Below, piece after piece: positions 1 to 16,209 of a DNA stretch of 64,000 bases. Source of the DNA: Nageia nagi (lineage: Eukaryota > Pinophyta); the NCBI GenBank assembly GCA_050084985.1, contig JBITNC010000001.1, forward strand, positions 104,098,001-104,162,000. The letters are read 5' to 3'. The notes beneath the pieces are model-generated. The model searched no databases and was not told the DNA's origin. It saw only the letters and a program-made list of their open reading frames with translations. The position numbers were made by a program, and so were the translations under genes. Numbering within the stretch: the stretch's first letter is position 1; the number at the start of each line of letters is the position of its first letter.

Positions 1-1479
1 TTGAATGTGTCCTTTCATAACATAATAATCTAAGGTCAAGAAAAGGAGATGGCTTCCATAAGGTATAAAACCTTGTGAGACCACAATTAAGATAAATTCT
101 AAATAGATGATGTGTAAATTGGTTTGTGAAAATTGGATGAATTAATGTATGTGTACACATGCATTAGGTCTAAAAAAGAAGATTGTCCTGATCCTCATGC
201 TCATAAATCTTTCTAATAGCTATGACCACTCACTAATGGAAACTTTGGTGGTACATGAAAGGAAGATTGTACAAGTAATATGAAGACCTATTCTCACTAT
301 AGAGCTCATGGTTCAAGAATTTTCAAATGATGTTTTTTGTTACTTAATATTATATGTACTAGGGAGATTAGTAGACAAAAATCTAACCAATGTTCCAAGC
401 GTTATGATTTTTATATTATCTAAATTCATTTGAAAACTATTAACTACATATACGGTTAGAGTTTATTTAAAGGTTCATAATATATCAAGTAATTTAAGTT
501 AAACAAAATCTAATTCTCCTTACTATACCTATGTATGGTTTGATGGTTTTATGGATCATCATACTAGACCTAGTTTCTCATATGCTAAAACTTTTATGTA
601 TACATAATATGAATGCAAAAGTTGAATTTCACTATATTTTGATGCATTAATGATTTATAAAAGATTCTTCTCAATTGATAAGGTATAGAATAACCATATG
701 TTTATTGATAGACTTGTGCATGAGTCTAAATGGTTTTAGATTTAAAGTATTCCAAGTGAGACCTAAGTTTTCCAATAAAAGGAAGAGATCTTGACAATAC
801 ATAATGAAACTTAGATGCAAAATAATCATAGAGAGGTAAAATTTTATAATAAGAACCAAACCTAATGCCGAAGATACCACTAGTCCAACTTAAGAAACAA
901 TCCATAGAACTTTAATACAAAGGCTATAGTCTTTAATTATATATGGGAACTAATTGGAAGATGTTAAGATTCTTGGTATTAAGTAAGAACAAAATGGAAA
1001 GGATTAGATAGTTTAGAATAGTATGGGAATTATTTTTAGATACCTGGTTAGAAGAGTTAGTTAAATTAGAATATTATGGGATACAAATATTAAAATTTCT
1101 TGATCAAAATGAAAATAAGTTTCAAACTAAAACTAGTGGTATTATATCCTTACAATGTGGTATTTATACTTTCTCAAGCTCAAATGTATGATAGAATAAG
1201 GTGAATTTTATATGGGTAATGAAGTTCAATATATCATTCGAATAAAACAAAAGAATGATCATGAGGAGTATTCACTCGCAACTGAAGACGAGAATACTTG
1301 GTGAACATACCCTTGTACTTACAAAGAAAGGATGAGTTTAAATAAAATTGATAAGGTAATAATATGTAATGCATGTAAGATATAAGTTTATTAATAGTGA
1401 ACCTTATGAAACAAATAGATCAATAAACTTGAAAAAATAAATTGATACTAAATTTAGAGCTTTAGATGGTGAAAGATGG
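1..1479. other. AT-rich DNA without a recognisable gene
   Basis: I see no reading frame with a recognisable domain on either strand; the longest open stretch (671-880, minus) has no family motif. The reverse transcriptase and 3' LTR expected to follow the neighbouring minus-strand copia element could not be recognised here, so that end of the element is deleted, very decayed, or replaced. Confidence 0.5.
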
Positions 1480-2332
1480 ATTTCATAACAGAATATCAAG
1501 GATAGGTAAGGGTATAATAGAGTTTTGGATGGAGATTGGTTGTCTTGAAATGGAAAGATATTTTCCTCAAAAGAGACATCTCATGAAGTGAAAATGGTCT
1601 TATAGTCTAAGTCATAAACTAGATATCCTTTTTGACCTTATGGGTAACCAACTAAGACATAGTGGAATGCTCGAGGGTCAAATTTGTTGCGATGGGGTTT
1701 GTTGTTATATGCATAGCATAAAAATTCAAACACTCATAAGTGGTTATAGGTGGATTTAACATTGAAAAGCATTTCATAAGAAGTTTTTCCTGAAAGATGT
1801 GACAGAGGTTGTTTGGTATAGTATTCCAAGTTGAGAGAAATATTATTGCATTATGTGAAAAAAACTCAGTTTAAAATTTTTGGACACGACAACGAAATTG
1901 AATATTAACCATATCAAAAAATAAATTGAGAAAATCATAAGCATCAGATTTAAATTTCATAAGATACACCCATGTGTGACGAGAATACTCATCTACAAGA
2001 GTCAAAAAATAATGTGCACCAGTGTGCGAGGCTGTTGGATATTCACCCCAATAAACTAAAGCAAAAGGAGTAGTACTTTGATTATTACTCAAAGTAAATG
2101 GAAGACGAGTTTGTTTATCTAAATGACACACATCACAAATAAAGTTCTTGCAATCTGAAGAAGTAGAAATATTGGGAATAAAAAATGATAAACTGGCTAA
2201 ACGATCATATGACGAATTTCTAAGTCTCTTGCGCCAAAACTCAGGAGAGTGTGCATGCTCGGTTGAAAAAACACTTAGATTATTGAAGGAAGTAAGCAAA
2301 AGATGATAGAGGCCATCACGCATCTCACCCAC
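1480..2332 (-). pseudogene. Copia GAG-pre-integrase and integrase relic
   Basis: An open frame of 153 codons (1871-2332) carries the zinc-binding region and start of the integrase core. The CX2C pair (CDVC) followed by KQTRLPF is present, but the upstream histidine pair is lost (FWRKRLRNSS where WHxRLGH is usual). The first core motif LVDEYSRHTWVY is clear. Homology resumes out of frame between about 1480 and 1830, including the integrase C-terminal phrases VGYP.GQKGY and VYDLD, followed by a FEENIFPF-like end. The rest of the pol region is not recognisable. Confidence 0.8.
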
Positions 2333-2559
2333 TCCAATCAGCTTCCTCGATACCAGATCCTAAAAACCAAAAAAAGCTAGGGAAGAAAATGCCAACACAA
2401 TTAAAGGATTTTGTTAGTTTACTTACTGAAAGTAAACTAAAATTGAACGAGGTAACACATAAGAAATTTTGCAAATGAAGATGGGGAGAAAGGGAGACTG
2501 ATCCTTTAAGTGAAATAGGCAGGGTTTGCCCTAGACAAGTTTAGCATGAGGTATATTTT

Positions 2560-2660
2560 TTATAGAGTTAAACATAGATAGACGTGGTGACATATGATAT
2601 GATGCCCCACTATCAATTAGCCAAGAAGAATGAGAGTTAGCAATATAATTGCATGTTATA
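2560..2660 (-). pseudogene. Copia aspartic protease relic
   Basis: The minus strand reads SWLIDSGASYHMSP followed by about 20 residues ending in a HAKLV-like segment. DSGAS is the catalytic aspartate loop of LTR-retrotransposon proteases, and the serine-for-threonine variant is normal in copia elements. The loop itself is intact, but the frame does not run cleanly into the gag or integrase parts on either side. Confidence 0.75.
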
Positions 2661-2844
2661 CCTGATAAGTTTGCTGAAGTTTAAGTACCATCAACATTCA
2701 AAATACTGAGAAGCTGTTTGTATTGTTCTGCTAAGAGAGGAGGAAACTATGTTGCAGATAGAAGTGTATTGGAAGAACTTGATCTATGTATTGCATTAAC
2801 ATGGGGATTTGTAGTGTTCTACTGTTGTTTGGAAGGTTGATTTG

Positions 2845-3782
2845 AAGGAGGTCCACCTTTGCCTTCATATCTATCACGAGGTTGAAATCCTGGAGGATAG
2901 CCATTGAGGAGACAACACGTTTGATGTGTATGGCCTAACACATTATTGTGATCGCAAAAGGATCTTCCCCTACCACGACCTTGACCATGGCCAGTAGGTG
3001 GGTTTCAATGACGTGCATTTTGTTAAGATGTAAGGGTTTTTCTGTCAGTCTGATAAGTAACACTTGAATGCATTTCACGTTGTTACTCATGTTATAACAG
3101 TAAGGAATATGTATGATTGATGTCCGGGAATGGGTTTATGGTGAGCAGCTGGGACCGGATATGAGAGAAACTATCAGTGAGTCACATAAAAAATGATATA
3201 CTCTATCAATTTGATGTGTAATAAAGACAGCCTTATGTGCACCAAAAGTACATGTCGTGTGCGTCCTACAAGTGCAATATAGAATCATAGTGTAGGATGC
3301 TAGTTCATCCCATAAAACTTCCAATCTAGCATAATATTCAACAAGGGACCGATTATCTTATTGAATTGTGGCAACGGACCGTTTGAGATGATAAATGTGT
3401 AGGTCATTAGTTTTTGAAAACCTATCTTCAAGTTCTTTCCAAACTCCTTTACAGTTTCAACATAAATGACACTATCCGCAAGAGTTTTGGTAAGAACATT
3501 CAAAATCCATGAGAGCACCATGAAATTACTTCGTTCCCATGCTTGAACATCAGCAGGAGGAGAAGTGGGTTTTGGAAAAGATCCATCGACAAAACCCATC
3601 TTATTTTTGGCATAAAGAGCTATTCTCATGGATCGTTTCCAAGTGGGATAGCTATCTCGTGTAAGTGGAGTTGAAACCAGAACCATACCAGGATTATCTG
3701 AATGATGAAGATAATATGGCAAGGAAGAATACACTGTGACTGGGGTGGATGTGGTTTGAGCAGACGATGAAACAAATGACAT
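2845..3782 (-). pseudogene. Copia gag relic with zinc knuckle
   Basis: The first ATG after the leader is at 3780-3782 and opens a protein with the copia gag N-terminal pattern: a Ser/Thr-rich start, an LHHSDNPG-like segment, then SYPTWKRSMRIAL and a PDVQAWERSN-like stretch. The frame is open to about 3300 and then shifts. At about 2880-3000 there is a glycine/arginine-rich run followed by a retroviral-type zinc knuckle; it reads CDHNNVLGHTHQTC, so the second cysteine of the usual CX2C is missing. The gag shell would package element RNA in cytoplasmic particles; this copy cannot make an intact one. Confidence 0.75.
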
Positions 3783-3820
3783 GTTGTGGATATGGAAAAA
3801 GAAAAAAAATAGAGAAGAAT

Positions 3821-3832
3821 GCTCTGATACCA
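3821..3832 (-). promoter_or_regulatory. Retrotransposon primer-binding site (initiator tRNA-Met)
   Basis: On the minus strand the 12 bases read TGGTATCAGAGC, the standard plant copia primer-binding site complementary to the 3' end of initiator tRNA-Met. It directly abuts the LTR end (CA on the minus strand), as expected for the start of minus-strand DNA synthesis. It is intact even though the coding region is decayed. Confidence 0.9.
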
Positions 3833-4062
3833 TGAAAAGTTTCTGAGTTTTTGGATCCTCAATCTATTTATATGAATCCATATATATACAAAGTGTACAA
3901 TAGAGATCCCAAAATTAGTGGGATGTGAGAAAATATAATGAGAAAGGAGGAAATAATTTGGAGAAAATTAGATACTGTATAACTTACTATTGTAATTCAT
4001 ATATGATTGGAAGGTTAAGTAGGGTATTTCAATCTGAATAAAACTTAAGAATTGAAGTATCA
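3833..4062 (-). repeat. LTR of the copia element (5' LTR)
   Basis: The inner edge is fixed by the primer-binding site: the plus strand starts TG at 3833, so the LTR ends CA on the minus strand. The outer edge is uncertain. I place it at the CA at 4061-4062 because recognisable GT47 pseudogene sequence begins about 25 bases further on. Length would be about 230 bp. The matching LTR at the other end was not found, so the target-site duplication cannot be checked. Confidence 0.6.
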
Positions 4063-4089
4063 AATTAAAGTTATGTGTTTACTGTAGTG

Positions 4090-7517
<3,428 letters not shown>

Positions 7518-9126
7518 ATCTATGAACCATGAAAAAAAAGTGAAAGCAATTTACATTCATATATATAACAAGATGAATAAATATATTTTTTCATGTGAAT
7601 AAAGTCTTGGTTACGAAGGAGAAAACCATCATAACCATATGAAAAAAGGGAAACACAAGCATAATGTGTTGCATACCTCAAGTTGTAATTATAAAAATAA
7701 GAGGAACCAAGCTATAAATATATGATTTAGGTAAGGAAAGAATAGAAGGATTGGTTTATGTGTGTATGAAGAATATCTATAATAATTTAAAAAAAAATAG
7801 CTAATTTACAAACTCAAGAAATAGGAGAGGTAAATATATAGATAAGAAGATGCCATAGGTCTAGATGATAAATAGTCAAGAAGGTTGTAAACATAAGGAA
7901 AGGGTGGGATAAAAATCTATGTATCCCATAAGTCATACCCATATAAATGAGGAAGAAAACAATATTTAATTGTGGTAAGAACTTGCATATATGGTATATG
8001 TATACCTTAATTCCACATCATGAAGCAAAAGAGTGTGAAGTTATATGGAATAATCATTTCAATAAAATTTCAATGAAAATCAAACTAGAATTTAATAGTT
8101 TTAAAGGGGTTGTATATGTTGAGAAGAGTAATAAGTTTCATACATATTGATATGGGTATTTATATAATACAACTTGAACTATTATTATTAATAGGATGTA
8201 TCATATGTATAAAGTGAGACAATGGAGCTTGAATTATGTAGTAGTCATAATAATGCCCAATATAAGGGTTAATCATATATGAAAGAAATTAATGTACTAA
8301 ATAGTATAGTAGTTTTAGGAGATTATCAATAGGGACTTGATATTTGTTATCAACAGAAATAAAAAATAGAAATAGAAATATATTTTAATGTCCATGAGTG
8401 ATCATAAATGGGTCAATGGGACTCAATAGTAAAATCTAGTTAAAAGATGGAAAGTGATAGTGTTTAGAACCCGAGGGACTAAAAAAAGATAAAATATAAT
8501 AATAAAATAATATTATCAAGAGTGTCCTAAGCTATAGAGGGATCACTCGTAGAGGAAAGAAAATTGGTAATAAATAGTTATCATCCAAGATATGATTGGG
8601 TGGTGCCTATCTAATATGTGTGATGATATATGTGGGATGATATTTTAAGGACATCTCTTGATAGAGGGGTATAAAATATTAGATGAAAGAGTTGATCAAT
8701 TTAATGGTATGTTGGATCCCTATGGATCATTGTAAAGATATGGAAGGAGAGAGGAAAAATGAAGTGCCTCAACCAAGATGCAAGAACCAAAAGAATATCA
8801 CAAGAGCATAAATAATTATTCATAAAGAATAAGATTATCGATAAATTAAATATAAGATACACCTTGCCTAAATAGCAAGTGAAATATATAATTGCCATAT
8901 GATTAAAATAATGTTACCATTGGATTAAAACAACCTGATAAGTATGAAAACTAAGCACACTTACAATTGAACTTAAGATAATGTTAAACTAGATACCTAA
9001 CTAGGTAATAAAGTAAAACATACTCTAACACCCTCCCTTAAGTGAAACTAGGAGAAGTGTGAATAGCTAAGAAAATATGAGTCCAAGTACCTAGGCCTAA
9101 TAAGGTACTCATGTAAAAAATTGGCT
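7518..9126. other. AT-rich DNA, nothing recognised
   Basis: There are only short chance reading frames (for example 7947-8150) with no domain. A phrase resembling retrotransposon ends (ACACCCTCCCTTAAGTGAA) sits near 9030, just before the dispersed repeat that follows, but no element could be delimited. Confidence 0.5.
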
Positions 9127-9136
9127 ACCATACAAA

Positions 9137-9860
9137 ATGTAGACCTTAAATTCTGTAAAATATAAAAATACATAATAAATAAATTGCTCTATAATATAAG
9201 AAGAAATAGATAATGTACACTACATTAGATTACAAAAAATATACATGAAACACATGAACATGATATGAAATGTATATAAAATCCTCAATAATAAGTAACG
9301 ATGAATCTTCAAAGGATTGGGATCATATTCATGGTGAGCTTATGATAGCTCTTCATTTGTATGGATTAATGAATTCGACGACCAAAATATGGAACCCTTT
9401 ATCTAGAATACGCATTCCATTACAAACCTAAAATAAGTAAATTGTTGGTTATGTGAAATGTGCCTAATTATGTTGTAAAAAAAAAGATAAAAAGTTTAGA
9501 TATTAAAGTATAACAATTTCTCATGATAGAAAACCCTTTTGCTTGATGAAGATTACAGTTGAAAACCATCTATCAGAATTCTTATCATATCAAAGATTTT
9601 CAATCTGTAGAGGTCTACGTATTACACTCACTTATATAGCCTCCAAGGACATAAAAAGGAGTGAAGGTTGACCTCTAGCAGTAATATAAACTTTGTTATA
9701 TTCAAGATACTTTAAAATGTAGACCATGAGAAGTGATATAACATTTAATATAACACATGGTATTGCATTATAATATCAAATTTATTTGACATATGTAAGA
9801 TTGCATTAAGTCATTTAGGAAGTCTAAATATGATTTATTAAATAAAAAAAAATCATTTTT
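9137..9860 (+). repeat. Dispersed repeat, about 0.72 kb, copy 1 (possible LTR)
   Basis: The same sequence occurs in the same orientation at 25,256-25,975. Both copies start at TGTAGACCT, share CCTCAATAATAAGTAA and GAGGTCTAC-type phrases, contain a TATATAG box, and end in an ATGATTTATTAAA tail. TG at the start and the internal TATA box suggest an LTR, but no clean CA end, primer-binding site or target duplication was identified. The two copies need not belong to one element. Confidence 0.65.
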
Positions 9861-12080
9861 AGGTATCCACATTTTGCTCCTATTTGGTGTATTGAAATTG
9901 CATAATCCAAAGAATTCTAGAAAAGAGAAAACAAATTTCAATAATAAAATTTACTTCCCTTTTTTGATTGATATGTTGAGTGTGATGTGTTATCTACTCC
10001 CTTTTGGTCTTAGATTTCCCCTTTCTCATGTTGCTTTAGGTAATCAAGCCAAAAATTGGAGTCTCTATATGGGGAGAGCATCTCTATGCAAGTCCTACTC
10101 TCCCAAAAAATACCTTTTTAAGAACAAGCAAACATAATACCCATAAATATCATATCTCATTACACAATAATTAATTGAAAGAGAAAGGATTAAATAAATA
10201 TGATATCCATTATGTCACTATGGTCAATGCAACTCATAATTCTATTTAACCATGACATGTAGACTACTATGATTGCAACTCATAGTCTATGAAGATTAAG
10301 CTGTTGAGGTCATTTTTAATACCCTAAGCTTGGAACAACCATGATTATCAAGCTGATGAGAACCTTTTTAATGACTCAAGGTTGGAATAACCTATAATTT
10401 ATAAAAGATTTTTCTCATGGATTGACCATAGCCTTGAAAGCACTAGTTAGTATAACATTGAACAATATCATTTCATTCTTATGAAGATACCAAATATTAA
10501 TTGGTCTTACTTATCAATATTGCACATATAATCACATTGAATTGGTTGATTTCATTGATTTTCAAAGTAAACCTATGTTGTTGATAGTGTTAATTTCATA
10601 AAATTTGGCAATGATATCTTTTACAATTTTTTTTCATCATTTCTATATCAGTGCATACTTATGAAATAATGATATTTTCATTCAAGTATTCAATAAATTA
10701 TATAATGTCCCATTTACAATGAATTCATAATAGCACATGTCATTAGCAATGTGGAAATAGTCATATCAACTCTGAAAATGTTAATGATATTCAATTGAAA
10801 ATAAAAAATGATTATATTACCTCATAAAATTAAAACATAGTATATCCATATTGTAGAATAATATTGCATAGGAGAAATAATTTAACCACTTTGTACCTTG
10901 TACGCATTTTGTTTGTACAAGAATCACACTCTCATGATATCAATTATTTTAATATTTTAGAATTATGATAACATAATCAAGATTTAAAAGAACCCATAAT
11001 TTCACTTTATTCATTCCATTTATTGCTTAAAAATGATTGAATTTTATTTCATAAAAAATAAGATACTCAATTAGCATTAAACCATAATTTTTCAAGTATT
11101 AAGAATCTCAATATGATGCATAAATTCAAAATTTAAATTTTTCATTTTTATTTAATCTAATTAGATTTTGATAAGTTAAAATCACTATGTGAATATCAAT
11201 TATATCCTAATTTATACATCCATGAGGGTCTAATAAAGTCAAAATTGAAATATCGCATTGGATTGACACTCTAATTTTGTAAAAATCATCCCATGAGTGA
11301 TGTCTATTTAGTATTAATAATCAATAAAAATTGAATAATATCAATTTAACCATTATTATATAATATTGACATTCAAACTTACCATGTTTATTATTTTGAA
11401 CCATTATGCATCAAATCAAACATCAATTTCACTTTTCACAAACTACTATAGCATGAATGCAACAAAATTAGCTTTTGAAAAATAAATTACAACGAATTAA
11501 AATGATTCCATGCATTTTTCCCATGAAATCCATCACTTTGCAAGCACTAGATTTAATATTTTAAAGGGTAGTCATTTAACTAGGGTTTAGTGTCAAAATC
11601 AAATAAAAAGGGGATTTTAAACATTGAATTTTATCATTTTGCCTTATCATTTTCTTTTCCTTGGACCCCTATTAGTATTGTGTCTTCCAATTTGACACCT
11701 ATTTTTGACCTCCTTTTCATTGATCTTCTCTAATTTTATTTCCCCTAGTTGATCAATTTTCTTGCTTATTTGACTAAGATGGAAGATGATGGGTGGTGTA
11801 ATTTTGAGAGGCCCATGATACGATGGATGGGGAATGTCATAAAGTATCTACATATCCTACCCCTTGAGCATGTAATGAGTGCAATTGTGGTTTTTATTTA
11901 GTATAATTTTTCTTTTCATTCATCCTTATTTAAAAATGATAGGGCTTCTTTATTCTATAAAGTTTCTTCATTTTTTACTTGCCCTCATCGAGGCCCATTT
12001 CATATTTCATATTAGAGCCTTTATTTATGCCATTTTACTTTGTAGGTTTTAGTTAAATTTTCTTATGAATTTTCATTTTA
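9861..12080. other. AT-rich DNA, nothing recognised
   Basis: Short frames such as 9874-10137 show no domain. Base composition is strongly AT with scattered runs of A and T. Confidence 0.5.
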
Positions 12081-12089
12081 GATCCAAAG

Positions 12090-13170
12090 TTAATGACCTA
12101 GCTATGGCTGATCATATACAACATGACCTACCTCCTTTGACATAATTGGCAGAGGTGGAATGAGGATACCAACATATTTCACCTCCCCCTAGGTGAAATG
12201 ACAATCATCCTTTTGGATGTAAATAGGATATGGGGGATCCCAATTCAAGGATGGTTAGTGCATCATGTAGACTTTGGATTCGTGGCTAACATGGGAACAA
12301 GACCATGTTTAAGAACATAGATCTTCATATTTATCATAGGCATGCAAGTTTTCCACCCCTTCTTGGTATTTGATGCTATTGATTACCTCCATTATATGTA
12401 CTTATTAATATCTATAAAAGAGCAATTCATTCTTTCCTTTCTAGATGGTGTGGATTGTCCAGGATATGTATGTAAGGTGCACAAGGTATATGTGAGCTCC
12501 CATTGTATTAGCATAGCTTTATAGGGATTTACATAATTTTGTTTGTGTGGACAAATTCAACATTACAATTTCTCATTTTGTATTCTTGCAATTATGGGCA
12601 TATGAGAAAATAGTTGTGATTCAACCAATTGTGGTTCAAAGAAACAGGGAAGATCCCCCAAAAATTGCTTTGACTTACTAGGTATCCAGGTGGACATTAG
12701 AGGTGAGGAGGCATGAGATCAACAGATTGTAGTTAGAGTACTTAATATGGGTCTCCTCTATCAACTATATTTTGGAGGAGTATGGAAACTAGCTTGCATG
12801 AGCAAGACAACCATGCTTTGTCAAAACTAGGAGGAATCCTATAGAGCCTTCTTTACCATAAAGAGTATTAAGGTAGTTTGGTGTATAGCAAGATATTCTT
12901 TCTACCCCTATTTATTATATCAAATAGATATTTGATAGGGAAACACAAATAGTATCTATGGATTAGTCCATGAAGAGGTTAGAAGAGAGGGTAGATATGC
13001 CTCCCCCAAATGAGCTATGGACCTTCATCCAATAGCTTATGGATAAGATAGAAAATAAGTACAATGATATTATAGTGATTAGGAGCAAATATGAGAAGGC
13101 CAAGACATTAATGGCCTCTCAAGGGATGTGTGTTAGTAATATATCAGGTGGGATGTCCTTTTGTTGATAG
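12090..13170 (+). pseudogene. Plant mobile domain (PMD) protein relic
   Basis: The plus strand at 12,150-12,250 reads RWNEDTNIFHLPLGEMT, then a IILLDVNRIWGIPIQG-like stretch. This is the characteristic start of the plant mobile domain (H-L-P-x-G-E-x-T, then D-V-x-x-I-x-G-I-P). Further on, about 12,586-12,720, LQLWAYEK, PIVVQRNREDPPK and a WTLEVRRHEINRL-like segment match the later part of such proteins. Stops and frame changes separate the blocks. PMD genes occur both in MULE-type transposons and as plant host genes; no terminal repeats were found to decide between these. Confidence 0.65.
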
Positions 13171-14264
13171 AGTACTATTACTAAGAGGAAACCTAGAGAC
13201 AAGCAGTATAGGTAATAGTGCTCACCACTAAATTATAGCATGAGATATGGATCCATCCTTTTGGTGATATATATATTATTCTTTTTGGCTCCACTTCATT
13301 TATACAATTTTGGATGTATATTTTAAATTTATGTTTTATGTTATGGATGAATGCTCTACTTGTTTAAGTTTTGTACTTTTATAATTTACAAATTGAACAT
13401 TGAAGTGCAAGTGTCAAAGTTGGTAACAATAAACCATTGATGTTATGTAACTCATATTTGGTAAAATAATAATGATCTCAATGACATGAATTCTTCTTTT
13501 CAACAAATTTATCCACAACAATGTATAAGCAATATGTAAAATTGGAGTTTAACTTTAAATGATCAAAATTCCAATATTGCAATAATGTATACACACGAGT
13601 TTTTTTGTTTAAAAACTTAAAACTTCATATCCACTCCTTAAAATACTTCAAAAGGATTCTAGAATAAATAATATACTATTAATTTTTATTTTGGTTTGGG
13701 AAATGCACATCATTAATGGCATACGAAAAGGTTGAATATTGTCAATGGTGTGGGTTTTAATGATTAAGGAGGAAAAATATATGAGGGACTTTTTCAAAAC
13801 TTATGCATAAAACTAGTAAGATGATGAACTATCCCTTAGACTATAAACCATACCTATTATTTCCAAGAAAATAACCTACCTATTATACACTATAAATTGA
13901 AAACTCTCAATTTTAAGCAATAACTTTACATTCTTAGTATGGTTTAGTAAACCATACACATTTAGTAGATGCAGATACCACGAAAGGTGGCTTTCTACTA
14001 CCAAATTAGTCTTATACATTATTAGCAACATTTATTTCATAAGCTTGTCCAACATGTTTTATATTTCTTATGCCATAGCCTTTGCATCTTTGTTTATAAT
14101 GTTCTCTACATCCATATCTATTAATGAAATAATAATTCGTGTAACTTGGCATACTTACTGAACCAATGAATCCCTTTGGTTATTGAGTTGTTTTTGGTAA
14201 TAGATTTATGAAAATATTCAATTGTCCATTATCAAGCTATATAGACCCATCATTTTCATTGAGT
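13171..14264. other. AT-rich DNA, nothing recognised
   Basis: No domain-bearing frame or repeat was recognised. The minus strand may contain decayed continuation of the gypsy gag relic at 14.3-15.3 kb. Confidence 0.45.
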
Positions 14265-15340
14265 ATGATCATCCATCTGAATTTCTTTCTTGTTAGTGAA
14301 ATCTTGAATCATATTCCTTAAGACCCTACAATTTCTTGTTAGTTACCTTGGTATCCTATGATAATTACAAAATTTCTCATACCTATAATTCTTACAAATA
14401 AAATTAGAAAAGTGATGTTGAACCATTGATAAAAATTTGATATGTTGTTCTTTTAACAATACATTAACAATACTATCAACAATATCAGTTATCATTGTAA
14501 AATTCCATTATGGTCTATTGTTTCTTCTATCAACATTAGTTATAGCAACTTTAGGTTTATTTTCAAATACCTAAGGTTTAGCTTGCTTTTGTTACATTTG
14601 ATATTTATCTACTTTATCATACACTTGAGACTTTTTAGCATGTATATTATAAAGTTTCTTTATGTAATCTTCCTTTTTAAATAAAATATATATCATTTTA
14701 GTTAATGTCAAATTACATCTAGAGATAAACAATAATTTCTACATAGGTAATAAACCATTTCCAAAAGTATCTTTTAAATCTGGTTTAAACACAGTAATCT
14801 TATTTGTAGTTTGTTTCCATATTTTTAGAAAGTTAGACAAAGATTGTTCAGGTAATTGCTTGATTCTACAAAAGTTTTTGAATTGAACCTTGTTTGCAAT
14901 ATTATATCTAATGTTTCTCAAAACTTAATGTATCAAACCTTCATATTTATCAATGCTATTTTCAAGAAGAGTAAAATACCATTTTGATGCATCATCTTTT
15001 AAACTACTTGAAAATAATTTTATAAACATATCTTTATCATAAATATATTCCATAGTTTCCTCTTGAAATTTTGTAATATGCATTATTGGATCTTACAAAC
15101 CATCAAATTTTGTAAATTTTACACTTTCTTACCAACAAGCAATTTAGAAACTATTCTATCATTCAATGGATGTTTTAAACAAAATAAGAAATTATCTTCA
15201 TCATCATTAATCAATTTTTCTAATTTCTCAATTCTTTCATCCATTGACTTTTTATTATTTGATATTGCAAGAGTTTGCTTTGGTTTTTGAATTTAAACTA
15301 TAGTTATATTATCTTTTGGGGGTAATGGAGGGGTTTGTGG
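14265..15340 (-). pseudogene. Ty3/gypsy-type gag relic
   Basis: Read on the minus strand, 14,739-15,130 gives a retrotransposon gag core: KFTKFDG, a break, DPIMHITKFQEE, then a SLKDDASKWYF-like stretch and SIDKYEGLIH, ending in LPEQSLSNFLKIWKQTTNK. The FDG..DP, KWY and EQSL.NFL pattern is the usual gypsy gag capsid core. A zinc-finger-like segment (FCNYHRIPR, a stop, LTRNC) lies at about 14,290-14,390. At least three in-frame stops (TAA in the FDG-DP loop, TAA after the KYEGLIH segment, TAG at 14,739) inactivate it. No protease or polymerase was recognised nearby. Confidence 0.7.
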
Positions 15341-15699
15341 TGGTATAGTGTAAATTTGAGTAGGATTTTTATTTGATTTTTCCTTTCATATTTCAAGTTC
15401 CTTTAGTTGTAGAAATAACCCAATCCTATATAGTTTTTTCATGTTCAATTTTATCAACCAATTTTAGCATAAATTATAGTTGTTGCTCCTCATTATCCCT
15501 TTGAAAATAATCATCTTCTTGAGCATCAAAAATAGCATCAAGTTTTATTTCATGTTCATCTTTTTACCAACCAAAATTATGCTTGTAAGCATTATTAATA
15601 ATAGTAGAGATTTGTTTAGCAATAACTACTACAACTTCATCATTAGGGAAAGTGTAAGAATATGGTCCATTTGAAGGGAACATTTCAAAATTAGATAAA

Positions 15700-15930
15700 A
15701 AGTGCCCTAAAATAAAATTTTGTTACATAAAATGAAATTTTGGTCTTTAAAAACCAAAATTTTGTTCTTAGCTTGGTCCCAAAACCCAAAAAATAAAACT
15801 TTAATTTTTAAAGATCAAAACTGAAATGATATTTTGTTATATTTATTGTTAAAATAAAATTTCATTTCATTTAATTTCATTGTAACATTAAAAATAATGA
15901 AATTTCATTTAAAAAAAAATATTATTATTT
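15700..15930. repeat. AAATTTCATTTTA-type low-complexity tract
   Basis: A patch of repeated AAAATTTCATTT/AAATGAAATTTT phrases in both orientations, including an inverted pair around AAAACCAAAATTTTG. It is simple AT sequence with no coding content. Confidence 0.6.
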
Positions 15931-16204
15931 GAATTTAGGTGCATTTTTAGGTTTGGGAAAGGCTTGGTGGACCAAGTCTTAGCCTTGGACCTACAACTTC
16001 TTGTTCATGGCAATGAGAGTGATAAATCATGCTTCTAATGGATGTTTGATCAAGTTTTCTAAGAATTGTTTTCATAAAATTAAAACCCATTTAAGATAAA
16101 AGAGTGTAGACTATAAATATATGTAACACATCCACTTATTACCATCAACTAAAACCCTAAATTTCAAACCTAATTTTTTATTTAGTTTAGCATTTGATAT
16201 TATA

Positions 16205-16209
16205 GGAAT
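16205..16209. repeat. Target-site duplication, left (GGAAT)
   Basis: GGAAT directly precedes the element's terminal TGTTGATTA at 16,210 and recurs directly after its other end at 20,103-20,107. A 5-bp duplication is the normal length for LTR-retrotransposon integration. Confidence 0.85.

Larger units (their letters stand above)
1480..3832 (-). mobile_element. Decayed Ty1/copia retrotransposon, internal region (gag, protease, integrase)
   Basis: Reading leftward, the order is primer-binding site, gag, zinc knuckle, aspartic protease, GAG-pre-integrase and integrase, which is the Ty1/copia order (integrase before reverse transcriptase). Typical copia phrases are visible: a gag N-terminus, a LIDSGASYHMSP protease site near 2590-2640, an LVDEYSR integrase core motif near 2000, and a VGYP.GQKGY integrase C-terminal phrase near 1620-1665. 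Frameshifts and stops break the frame throughout. Reverse transcriptase and RNase H were not found further left. The element is dead and probably truncated. Confidence 0.85.

Noticed and set aside
1-1479. Reverse transcriptase and 3' LTR of the left copia element
   Set aside because: No YVDD-type motif, RNase H motif or copy of the LTR at 3833-4062 could be recognised on either strand.
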